A stretch of DNA of 19,015 nucleotides from Treponema sp. Lineage in GTDB: Bacteria > Spirochaetota > Spirochaetia > Treponematales > Breznakiellaceae. The notes under the pieces are model-generated. The model made no database searches. It was not told where the DNA came from and saw nothing but the letters and a program-made list of their open reading frames with translations. The position numbers were made by a program, and so were the translations under genes. Location: positions 1 through 19,015 of the forward strand of contig JAISPH010000219.1 of NCBI GenBank assembly GCA_031275035.1. The letters are read 5' to 3'. The stretch's first letter is position 1, and each line of letters starts with the position of its first letter. This document shows positions 1 to 6,112 of this stretch, one piece after another.

Positions 1-522
1 CAGGACAGTTACCTCTTTTCGGATTCTATCAGGAACAATGTGGCCTACGGCTTTGAGGGGGCCGGTGAAGAGCGCCTTATGGAAGCGGTAAAGCTTGCGG
101 CGATTGATCAGGATCTGGCGGGCCTCAATACGGGCTGGGATACCCTTGTCGGCGAGCGGGGCCTTACCCTTTCGGGGGGGCAGAAACAGCGGGTGGCTAT
201 TGCCCGGGCGTTCATCGGCGGGGCGGAGCTGTTCATTCTGGATGACGCCCTTTCCGCTGTGGACGCGGAGACCGAGAAGCGTATCCTCGGGGGAATCCTT
301 GACGAGCGCCGGAAAAGGCTGAGCCGGGGGAGCCCCTCTACGGTTATTGTCATTTCCCACCGGGTGTCTACCCTGAGACATGCCGACAAGGTACTGGTCC
401 TGGACAGGGGCCGTATTGCCGAATACGGATCCCCGGAGGAACTGGCGGAAAGCGGCGGCTTTTATGCGAGGACTGCGGCCCTGCAGCGGCTCGAAGGCGC
501 CGGTGGAGGAGACGGTGTCTGA
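1..522 (+). CDS. ABC exporter half-transporter, C-terminal part of the nucleotide-binding domain (5' truncated by window edge)
   Basis: The frame is open from base 1 to the TGA at 520-522, giving 173 visible residues of an ABC ATPase; the membrane domain and Walker A lie upstream of the window. The visible part begins with the Q-loop (QDSYLFSDSIRNN), then a canonical LSGGQ signature at visible residues 57-61, Walker B LFILDDA at 77-83, the D-loop SAVD and the H-loop histidine at 120 (VISHR). The residue after the Walker B aspartate is Asp82, not the catalytic Glu. In known heterodimeric exporters of the TM287/288, BmrCD and LmrCD type, this change marks the subunit that contributes Walker B to the non-hydrolysing site. 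The next gene starts inside this one's stop region, so the two are surely co-translated and probably form one heterodimer. The substrate cannot be told from the sequence; drugs, lipids or peptides are typical of the family. Confidence 0.93.
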   Translation, partial: QDSYLFSDSIRNNVAYGFEGAGEERLMEAVKLAAIDQDLAGLNTGWDTLVGERGLTLSGGQKQRVAIARAFIGGAELFILDDALSAVDAETEKRILGGILDERRKRLSRGSPSTVIVISHRVSTLRHADKVLVLDRGRIAEYGSPEELAESGGFYARTAALQRLEGAGGGDGV

Positions 523-2752
523 GTACTTTGAAACTGAAGATGTGGTCAAGGAATACGACGGCGTTATTGTAAAACGCATCCTTGCCTACCTTAAACCATA
601 CCGTCCCCTGGTCTGCCTGATGGCCCTGGCCTTGGCCTGTTCCACCCTGGGGGAACTGCTGGTCCCGGTGATTGAACAGCGGGTTATTGACGGCGCGGTA
701 ATGTCCCGGTTCTTTGCGGTCAGGACCGGCGTCTATGAACGGGAAGGAGCGGCGCTGGAGGCGTCTCTCCGGCGGAGCCTGGAAGAACTGATGCGCCGGC
801 CCGGGACTATTGCCGTTGGGGATTATCTCTTTATACCCCGGAACCGGCATTCAGCTATGCCGGGCCGGGCCGAGAGAGAACTCCGGGAACGGAGTATTCT
901 GGATGACGGCGACTGGTATGCCCTGGGCTATGAACCGGGTTCCGCCACGGCGGAGATCATCGCGGCCCGGGGGGATCTTTTTCTTCGGGGAACGGAAACG
1001 GCGCCCCCCGTGGCAGTGCCCTCCATGGCAGTGCCCTCCATGGCATCGCCGTCCATGGCGGCGTCATCCATGACGGCGGCCATAGGGAAGGATGCTCTTT
1101 ATTCCCTGCCCCTGGAAGAGATACGGGAGATTCGGAGGGGGGATATCGCCAGCCTTGTCCGTGCCGCGGTTTTTCTCCTTATCATCCTGGTTTTGGTTTT
1201 TATTTTTACCTTTGTGCAAACCTGGTCCGCCACCCTTATCGGACAGAGGGTGATGAAGGATATGCGGCTCGAACTTTTCAGGAAAACCGCTTCCCAGTCC
1301 ACGGCCTTTCTTTCCCGGCATCCCGTGGGCCGGATTGTAACCAGGCTTACCGGAGATGTGGAAACCATCAATGAATTTTTTACCTCCGTCCTGGTAGCTT
1401 TCCTCAAGGATCTTTCCGTAATGGCCGGGGTGTTGATCACCCTCTTCATCCTTTCCCCCAGGCTGGCGGCGGTAGTATTTATAACCATGCCCCCGGTGGC
1501 CGTGGTTACCGCCGTAAGCAGGATCAAGGCCCGGGATGCGTTCAGGCGGCAGCGGACCGCCTCTTCCCGGGTCAACTCGTATCTGTCGGAACGTTTGTCC
1601 GGGATCCAGGTGGTACAGTTGTTTTTGCGGGAACGGAAGAGCGCCGGGGAATTCGACGAGCGGAACCGGGAGCTCTTGCAGGCGAATCTGGGTGAAATGT
1701 ACGTCTTTGCTACGTTCAGGCCCATTGTAGAATTTCTGGCCACCGTAACCACCGCCGTACTCATCGTGGCGGGCGGCGCCATGGTGCTCGGCCTTTCCCT
1801 TTCCCTGGGAGTGCTCATCGCCTTTATCAATTTGGTAAGCATGTTCTATGCCCCGATGATGGACATGGCGGAAAAATATACCCTGCTCCAGTCCGCCATG
1901 GCCGGCGGCGAACGGGTTTTCAAATTCCTGGATACGGAAGCGCATATCGTTGACGAAGGAAAGGAATCCGTGGAAGGCCGGGTCCGGGGACGCATTGATT
2001 TTGAGGACGTCCATTTTTCTTACACATCTGACAGCGGCGGGACCGAGCGTATCCGGCCCGGAGCGGCGGGGGAAGTGCTCAGGGGCCTTTCCTTTACCGT
2101 GGAAAGCGGGGAAATGACCGCCATTGTAGGTTACACCGGCGCAGGGAAGACCACCATTATCAATATATTGACCCGGCTTTGGGACATTGATTCCGGCGTG
2201 ATCCGCCTGGACGGTATCCCCATTCAGCGTATACCTCTGCCGGAACTGCGCCGTTCCCTGCTCCCCGTTCTCCAGGATGTATTTTTATTTTCGGGGACCG
2301 TGGCGGATAACATCAGCCTTGGGCTTGATCTTTCCGAATCCGAAGTGGAGGCCGCAGCCCGGGCTGTCCATGCCCACGAGTTTATCTCCAGGCTGCCCCA
2401 GGGTTACCGGACCCCGCTCTCCGAAGGGGCCTCCAATATTTCTTCCGGCCAGCGGCAGCTTATCAGTTTTGCCCGGGTTATCGCCCACAACCCCGCGGTG
2501 GTCATACTGGACGAGGCCACCAGCTCCATCGATACTGAAACCGAGGGGCTTATCCAGATGGGGATACAGCGGGTTCTGGCGGGGCGTACCTCGATTGTGA
2601 TCGCCCACCGGCTCTCCACCATACGTCACGCCGGCCGGATTCTGGTTCTTTCCGGGGGACGGGTGGCCGAAGAAGGAAGGCATCAGGAGCTGATGGACCG
2701 GAACGGACTTTACGCCGGACTTTACCGGCTGCAGTATGAGAAGGAAGTCTGA
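515..2752 (+). CDS. ABC exporter half-transporter (membrane domain + ATPase), partner of the upstream gene
   Basis: 745-residue type IV ABC exporter subunit. GTG at 515 is chosen because GGAGGAG (505-511) lies just upstream and the start overlaps the preceding TGA by 8 bp; the open frame extends further back only through the neighbouring gene. TM1 is near residues 33-55. A long polar stretch of about 155 residues follows before TM2 (about 213-236), where family members normally have a short loop; it should face the periplasm and contains a pentapeptide repeat. The rest of the membrane domain looks normal. The ATPase has Walker A GYTGAGKTT (539-547), a noncanonical signature ISSGQ (642-646), Walker B VILDEA with catalytic Glu667, and H-loop His698. 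The deviant signature here and the Asp in the partner's Walker B would fall in the same composite ATP site, as in asymmetric exporters. Substrate unknown. Confidence 0.95.
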   Translation: MSEYFETEDVVKEYDGVIVKRILAYLKPYRPLVCLMALALACSTLGELLVPVIEQRVIDGAVMSRFFAVRTGVYEREGAALEASLRRSLEELMRRPGTIAVGDYLFIPRNRHSAMPGRAERELRERSILDDGDWYALGYEPGSATAEIIAARGDLFLRGTETAPPVAVPSMAVPSMASPSMAASSMTAAIGKDALYSLPLEEIREIRRGDIASLVRAAVFLLIILVLVFIFTFVQTWSATLIGQRVMKDMRLELFRKTASQSTAFLSRHPVGRIVTRLTGDVETINEFFTSVLVAFLKDLSVMAGVLITLFILSPRLAAVVFITMPPVAVVTAVSRIKARDAFRRQRTASSRVNSYLSERLSGIQVVQLFLRERKSAGEFDERNRELLQANLGEMYVFATFRPIVEFLATVTTAVLIVAGGAMVLGLSLSLGVLIAFINLVSMFYAPMMDMAEKYTLLQSAMAGGERVFKFLDTEAHIVDEGKESVEGRVRGRIDFEDVHFSYTSDSGGTERIRPGAAGEVLRGLSFTVESGEMTAIVGYTGAGKTTIINILTRLWDIDSGVIRLDGIPIQRIPLPELRRSLLPVLQDVFLFSGTVADNISLGLDLSESEVEAAARAVHAHEFISRLPQGYRTPLSEGASNISSGQRQLISFARVIAHNPAVVILDEATSSIDTETEGLIQMGIQRVLAGRTSIVIAHRLSTIRHAGRILVLSGGRVAEEGRHQELMDRNGLYAGLYRLQYEKEV
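1010..1081 (+). repeat. 15-bp tandem repeat inside the ABC transporter gene
   Basis: Four consecutive 15-bp units beginning at 1010, 1025, 1040 and 1055, plus a partial fifth at 1070. The second unit is ATGGCAGTGCCCTCC; the first differs only at its first base, and the third and fourth diverge more. The period is a multiple of three, so the frame is kept and encodes the Met/Ala/Pro/Ser pentapeptide series AVPSM-AVPSM-ASPSM-AASSM at protein residues about 167-186. The copies most likely arose by slippage and sit in the long loop between TM1 and TM2, where length change would be tolerated. Confidence 0.9.
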
Positions 2753-2783
2753 GGGGTTTATGAGCTGATTTTGATCCGCGCTT

Positions 2784-2840
2784 GCCGGGCGGGGAGGTTC
2801 ATTATGGCGGAGCGGACTTGTACCCAATAACCCGCCCGGC
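2784..2840. other. Inverted repeat between convergent genes; possible transcription end region
   Basis: A perfect 10-bp inverted repeat, GCCGGGCGGG at 2784-2793 and its complement at 2831-2840, has a 37-nt loop. A second 7-bp inverted repeat (CCGGAAG 2840-2846, CTTCCGG 2870-2876) follows. Both lie in the 130 bp between the ABC gene and the ankyrin gene, which converge. No T-tract follows on either strand, so this is not a canonical rho-independent terminator; it could block or end transcription by another route, or be chance in GC-rich DNA. Confidence 0.35.
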
Positions 2841-2882
2841 CGGAAGATCGCTGTGCCTTAATCCTCCGGCTTCCGGGGGCGG

Positions 2883-5681
2883 TTAGTTCAACAGCGCCGC
2901 CGCATCCCCCCGGTTCCAGCGCCGGGCTATGTCCGCGGGGCTCTCTGCGGCAATGTTCTTGATGTTCTTGTTTGCCCCCAGTTCCAGAAGCAGGATGACA
3001 ATGTCGGGATTGGAACTTTGGGCGGCATAGTGGAGTACGGTGTTGCCCGCGGGGTCCCGCTGGGATATGGCCCTGCCGGAGAAAACCGCCCGGACCGCAT
3101 CGTAGCCCCTGGTCAGGGCTATGCCTGCGGGGGTTTTGCCGTCATCCGCAGCGGAGAATACGTCGGAGCCTGCATCGGCCAGCAGCTTGACGGTGTTCCA
3201 GTCGCTCTTCTCCATCCCCAGACGCAGCGGGGTAAAGCCTCTGGAATCCACCGCATTGAGCCGGGCCCCCTGGCTGATAATGATCTGCAGCATGTTTGGG
3301 GGAGCGTTTTCCATGACAGCGATGTGAAGGGGGCTCCTGCCCTCGTCGTCGGAAGCGAGGATCCGCTCCTTGGTTAAAAGGGTGGAAACGATCTGCGGAG
3401 AAGCCGTCAGAGCAGTCTGGAAGGGGCTCCTCCCCATAATGTTCTTTGCATGGATCGATGCGCCCAGGTTAAGGAGCAGGGTGATCAGATCCCGGCGTTC
3501 CATGGCCACGGCGATATGAAGAGGAGTATCCCCCCGGTTGTTCCGGCTCATGGGATCGGCCCCCAGATCGGCGAGCCGCTCGGCGGTAACTCCGGAGCCC
3601 GCCATAACCGCTTCGGCGAAGGGGGTATGGCCTTCGGTATCCCGGACTTCGAGGTTTGCCCCTCCCGATATCAGAATAGTTTCGATTCCCGCCATGCCCA
3701 GCCTGACCGCATCGTGAAGGGGTGTCTTTCCGCTGGAGTTGTGGGTATTAATGTCGCAGCCCAGGGCAATGAGCGCCCCGGCGGCATTCCGGGCGTTCCA
3801 GCGTACCGCCGCATGGAGGCTGCTGTTGCCCAGGGTGTCCCTGGCTGCGGCGGAGGCGCCGGCGGCGGCAAGTACTTTGATCGTAGAGGGAGAGTCAACC
3901 TTAACCGCTTCAAAGAGGGGCGTCTCTCCGGTGGCGTTGGCCGCATCCGGCGAAGCGCCCCGCTGGATGATAAACGGAATAAACGTATCGAGCCGCCATC
4001 CTGCGGCATAGTGAAGTATGGTATTTCCCAGGCCGTCCCGGGCGCTCAGGGTCGATGGGTTGATCATCCATTCCCGGAGTCCCCCGTTGGAATAGAATGT
4101 CAGATAGATGGGACTTTCCCCCCGGGCATTGGGGGCAAAAATATCGGCCCCCCGGGAGAGGAGCAGCTTGCCCGCTTCCGCTTCGTTTTGCCGTACCGCA
4201 ATGTGGAGGCTGGTATCCCCCTCCTTGTTGCGGGCATTAACCTGGGCCCGGGCGTCCAGGATCAGGCCTATGGTTTTAAGATCCCCGCCGTTTTTTACCC
4301 CCAGATGGAGGAGGGTATTGCCGGCGCTGTCCTTCTGGGTTATGGTCTCGGCGGTGATCAGGGCATTTACCGCAGGGCTTCTGTCCCGCAGCGCCCGTTC
4401 AAAGGGGGTTATTCCTGCATTATCCGCGGCAAAGATATCCGCCCTGGACCGGAGCAGCAGGGGGATGGCCTCCATCCGGGCATACTGTACCGCGGCGTAA
4501 AGGGGGGTCTTTCCCTCAATATTGCGGATGGAAATATCCGCGCCCTGTTCCAGAAGCATGCCGATGATGCCGGGACTCCGGTTCAGGGTGATAAGAATAT
4601 GCAGGGGAGATTCGCCGTGTTCGTCCCGCAGATTAGGATTGGCCCGGTGGGAGAGGAGGAGGGCAAGGGCCTCCCGGTGTACCTGGGAGGGGACGGCGAT
4701 GTGCATGGCCGTATTGCCCTTGGCGTCCTGGGCGTTGACGTCGGCGCCGGCGGCGATAAGCATCTCCATGATGGGGATATTCCCGGTCCGGGCCGCTTCA
4801 TGGAGGGGAGCGGCCCCGGCGGCGGTTTTAATATTAACGTCCGCCCGCTTATCAATTAAAAATTCGATAAAACCCGTATAACCGCCCTGGGCGGCGAAAT
4901 GGTAGAGGCCGAATCCGCCGGCCATGCGTATATTGTAGTTGGAGCTCCGGGCGGCGGGAGCAAAACTGGTAAAGACAGGATTATCCGAATAGCCCCCCGC
5001 CAGAATAAGTCCCTCGGCGGTTTCCACATGGCTCTTTGAATCGGGCCGGGCCAAGGCCAGATCCAGAGGGGTTTTGCCGGTCTTGTCCTTGGCGTTGACC
5101 TGGGTCTGGGCGCTGAGGATCGCGGCGGCTGCGGGAAGCTTTCCTTCCAGGGCCGCCAGATGGAGCAGGGTTCTTCCCTCGGCATCGGCGGTCTTTACCG
5201 AAGCGGGGGTGAGCAGGGCGGATAAAAAGCCATCCGCCCCCCTGACGGCAATCAAGGCCGGACTCTGTCCCCCGGACATGGGGTAATGGATATCGGCTCC
5301 GGCCCCGGTCAGGACCGCCGCAGTAGGGCTGTCGCGTTTTTCGGCGCTGATGCTCAGGGGAGTTCTTCCCTGGCTGTCCACGGCGTTTACATCCGCTCCC
5401 AGGGTGATAAAGAAGGCGGCCAGGACATGATCCTCCTGTTCCGCCGCTATATGGAGGGGAGTCCGGTTCCGGCTGTCCCTGGCATTGACATCCACCTGAC
5501 CCAGGAAAAAGGACCGGGCCCGCTCATTTTCCCCCCTCTCAAGGAGGGACCATACGTCGTCTTCGGCCTCTGGAGCCTGGGGCGCCGGGGCGGGCGTGTT
5601 TTTGCACCCGCCTAAGATCAGCGAACAAAGGCTGATCCCGCAGAGAAGGAAAACTAAAGAAAGAGAATGTTGATACCTCAT
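2883..5681 (-). CDS. Ankyrin-repeat lipoprotein (about 26 repeats)
   Basis: About 932 residues. The N-terminus MRYQHSLSLVFLLCGISL is followed by a hydrophobic stretch ending LILGGC, read as a lipoprotein signal with the lipidated Cys at residue 26; the lipobox LGGC is of the relaxed kind known in spirochaetes. A short Pro/Ala linker follows, then about 26 repeats of 31-34 residues with the ankyrin core (D.xGxTPLHxA ... LLxxGADv) up to the last residues. Ankyrin repeats bind proteins; no catalytic domain is visible, so a scaffold or binding role in the periplasm or on an outer-membrane leaflet is inferred. The start is uncertain: in-frame ATGs at 5720 and 5693 have no Shine-Dalgarno, and 5720 lies against the -35 box of the divergent tRNA promoter; 5681 has AGGAG but only 1 nt away, yet gives the most normal signal-peptide length. 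The gene is monocistronic, divergent from tRNA-Leu and convergent with the ABC pair. Confidence 0.93.
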   Translation of the reverse strand: MRYQHSLSLVFLLCGISLCSLILGGCKNTPAPAPQAPEAEDDVWSLLERGENERARSFFLGQVDVNARDSRNRTPLHIAAEQEDHVLAAFFITLGADVNAVDSQGRTPLSISAEKRDSPTAAVLTGAGADIHYPMSGGQSPALIAVRGADGFLSALLTPASVKTADAEGRTLLHLAALEGKLPAAAAILSAQTQVNAKDKTGKTPLDLALARPDSKSHVETAEGLILAGGYSDNPVFTSFAPAARSSNYNIRMAGGFGLYHFAAQGGYTGFIEFLIDKRADVNIKTAAGAAPLHEAARTGNIPIMEMLIAAGADVNAQDAKGNTAMHIAVPSQVHREALALLLSHRANPNLRDEHGESPLHILITLNRSPGIIGMLLEQGADISIRNIEGKTPLYAAVQYARMEAIPLLLRSRADIFAADNAGITPFERALRDRSPAVNALITAETITQKDSAGNTLLHLGVKNGGDLKTIGLILDARAQVNARNKEGDTSLHIAVRQNEAEAGKLLLSRGADIFAPNARGESPIYLTFYSNGGLREWMINPSTLSARDGLGNTILHYAAGWRLDTFIPFIIQRGASPDAANATGETPLFEAVKVDSPSTIKVLAAAGASAAARDTLGNSSLHAAVRWNARNAAGALIALGCDINTHNSSGKTPLHDAVRLGMAGIETILISGGANLEVRDTEGHTPFAEAVMAGSGVTAERLADLGADPMSRNNRGDTPLHIAVAMERRDLITLLLNLGASIHAKNIMGRSPFQTALTASPQIVSTLLTKERILASDDEGRSPLHIAVMENAPPNMLQIIISQGARLNAVDSRGFTPLRLGMEKSDWNTVKLLADAGSDVFSAADDGKTPAGIALTRGYDAVRAVFSGRAISQRDPAGNTVLHYAAQSSNPDIVILLLELGANKNIKNIAAESPADIARRWNRGDAAALLN

Positions 5682-5713
5682 ACTCCTGATCATCGGCGGT
5701 TTTAGGGACGATA

Positions 5714-5742
5714 TTGACATGGAAAACAGAAACCGCTAAACT
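5714..5742 (+). promoter_or_regulatory. Sigma70-type promoter of tRNA-Leu
   Basis: TTGACA (5714-5719, full match to the -35 consensus), 17-bp spacer, TAAACT (5737-5742, 4 of 6 at -10). The predicted start near 5749 lies about 6 nt before the mature tRNA 5' end, as usual for a stable RNA promoter. Confidence 0.7.
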
Positions 5743-5754
5743 GAAACCATCTTT

Positions 5755-5836
5755 GCGGCCATGGTGGAACTGGTAGACACGCCAGCTTGAGGTGCTGGTG
5801 CCGAGAGGCATGGAAGTTCAAGTCTTCTTGGCCGCA
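5755..5836 (+). tRNA. tRNA-Leu (anticodon GAG)
   Basis: An 82-nt class II tRNA. The acceptor stem pairs GCGGCCA (5755-5761) with TGGCCGC (5829-5835), with discriminator A at 5836. The D-region contains TGGTAGACAC. The anticodon stem pairs CCAGC (5782-5786) with GCTGG (5794-5798) around a 7-nt loop TTGAGGT, giving anticodon GAG (5789-5791), which reads Leu codons CUC and CUU. A variable arm with a short GCC/GGC stem and a T-arm GGAAG-TTCAAGT-CTTCT (one G-U pair) complete the fold. CCA is not encoded (AAA follows), so the 3' CCA must be added by nucleotidyltransferase. No T-tract terminator is visible just downstream. The 3' part of this gene is repeated downstream at 6017-6038. Confidence 0.96.
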
Positions 5837-6038
5837 AAAAACGAATTTACTACGGCAAAAAAAGCGGCCTGTTTCATAAATGTATAATCCAGCCCTTGTG
5901 AAGACTTGAACTTCCGAGGGCTGCGCCGACCAGGGGGAGGAAAAGGCGCCATGGATGGCGCCGAAAGCAGCCCGAGGCGGCCCGGAACGGTTGAGCAGGA
6001 TGCGAAACCGTGGAGGGTTCAAGTCTTCTTGGCCGCAA
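5816..6038 (+). repeat. Direct repeat of the tRNA-Leu 3' end (att-like)
   Basis: A 22-bp block starting GTTCAAGTCTTC and ending GGCCGCAA occurs identically at 5816-5837 (T-arm, acceptor strand and two flanking bases of the tRNA) and at 6017-6038. Similarity extends a few bases further left with one indel (TGGAAG against TGGAGGG). Duplicated tRNA 3' ends are typical of integrase attachment sites or partial tRNA duplication. Only about 180 bp lies between the copies and no integrase is present, so an excised or decayed element or a mobile palindromic repeat fits better than an intact island. Confidence 0.8.
5900..6036. repeat. Structured intergenic element with nested hairpins, tRNA-derived ends
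   Basis: The left end GAAGACTTGAACTTCC (5900-5915) is the exact reverse complement of 16 nt of the tRNA T-arm (5812-5827). Its first 12 bases pair perfectly with GTTCAAGTCTTC in the right-hand copy (6017-6028), closing a multi-branch fold. Inside lie GGGCTGC (5918-5924) with GCAGCCC (5967-5973), an 8-bp hairpin GGCGCCAT/ATGGCGCC (5945-5962) and ACGGTT/AACCGT (near 5987-6010). An alternative pairing of GCGGCC (5977-5982) with GGCCGC (6031-6036) would make a 60-nt tRNA-like end lacking a D-arm. A TATAAT hexamer at 5883-5888 could drive transcription but has no matching -35 box. Either a mobile palindromic repeat or an uncharacterised small RNA is possible. Confidence 0.5.
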
Positions 6039-6050
6039 TTATCCGGGGAG

Positions 6051-6077
6051 TTTTTCAAAAGTTAAGATTTTGAAAAA
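6051..6077. promoter_or_regulatory. Perfect AT-rich palindrome overlapping the fhs -35 box (candidate operator)
   Basis: TTTTTCAAAA (6051-6060), 7-nt spacer, TTTTGAAAAA (6068-6077), a perfect 10-bp inverted repeat. Its right arm contains the TTGAAA -35 hexamer of the fhs promoter, so a bound protein would block RNA polymerase. It could instead be a weak terminator for upstream transcription, but the stem has a single G-C pair. Confidence 0.5.
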
Positions 6078-6098
6078 GCCGCAGATTAGTTCTAAAAT
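6070..6098 (+). promoter_or_regulatory. Sigma70-type promoter of fhs
   Basis: TTGAAA (6070-6075, 5 of 6), 17-bp spacer, TAAAAT (6093-6098, 5 of 6). The expected start near 6105 leaves a 5' leader of only about 8 nt before the ATG at 6113, consistent with the absence of a Shine-Dalgarno sequence there. Confidence 0.72.
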
Positions 6099-6112
6099 TT
6101 GTACATTCTTCT

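Noticed and set aside
380..514. N-terminal extension of the second ABC gene to an ATG at 380
   Set aside because: It would overlap the upstream ATPase by over 140 bp and has no domain content, whereas GTG 515 has a strong Shine-Dalgarno and a normal family N-terminus.
1064..2014. Long open frame on the - strand inside the ABC exporter gene
   Set aside because: The + strand product has all ABC exporter motifs across this stretch. The antisense translation is a His/Gly/Lys-rich shadow with no recognisable feature.
3450..4859. Long open frame (469 codons) on the + strand opposite the ankyrin gene
   Set aside because: It is antisense to the repeat-coding strand; the regular codon pattern of ankyrin repeats keeps the complementary frame free of stops. 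Its translation has no domain, signal or ribosome site.
5883..5888. TATAAT hexamer as promoter for a small RNA over the structured element
   Set aside because: No acceptable -35 box lies 15-19 bp upstream and it is not in the exact extended -10 form, so it is noted only as a possibility and not listed as a promoter.
5838..6016. Intact integrated element at tRNA-Leu
   Set aside because: Only about 180 bp separates the duplicated tRNA ends and there is no integrase or other gene, so at most a remnant or a small palindromic element is present.
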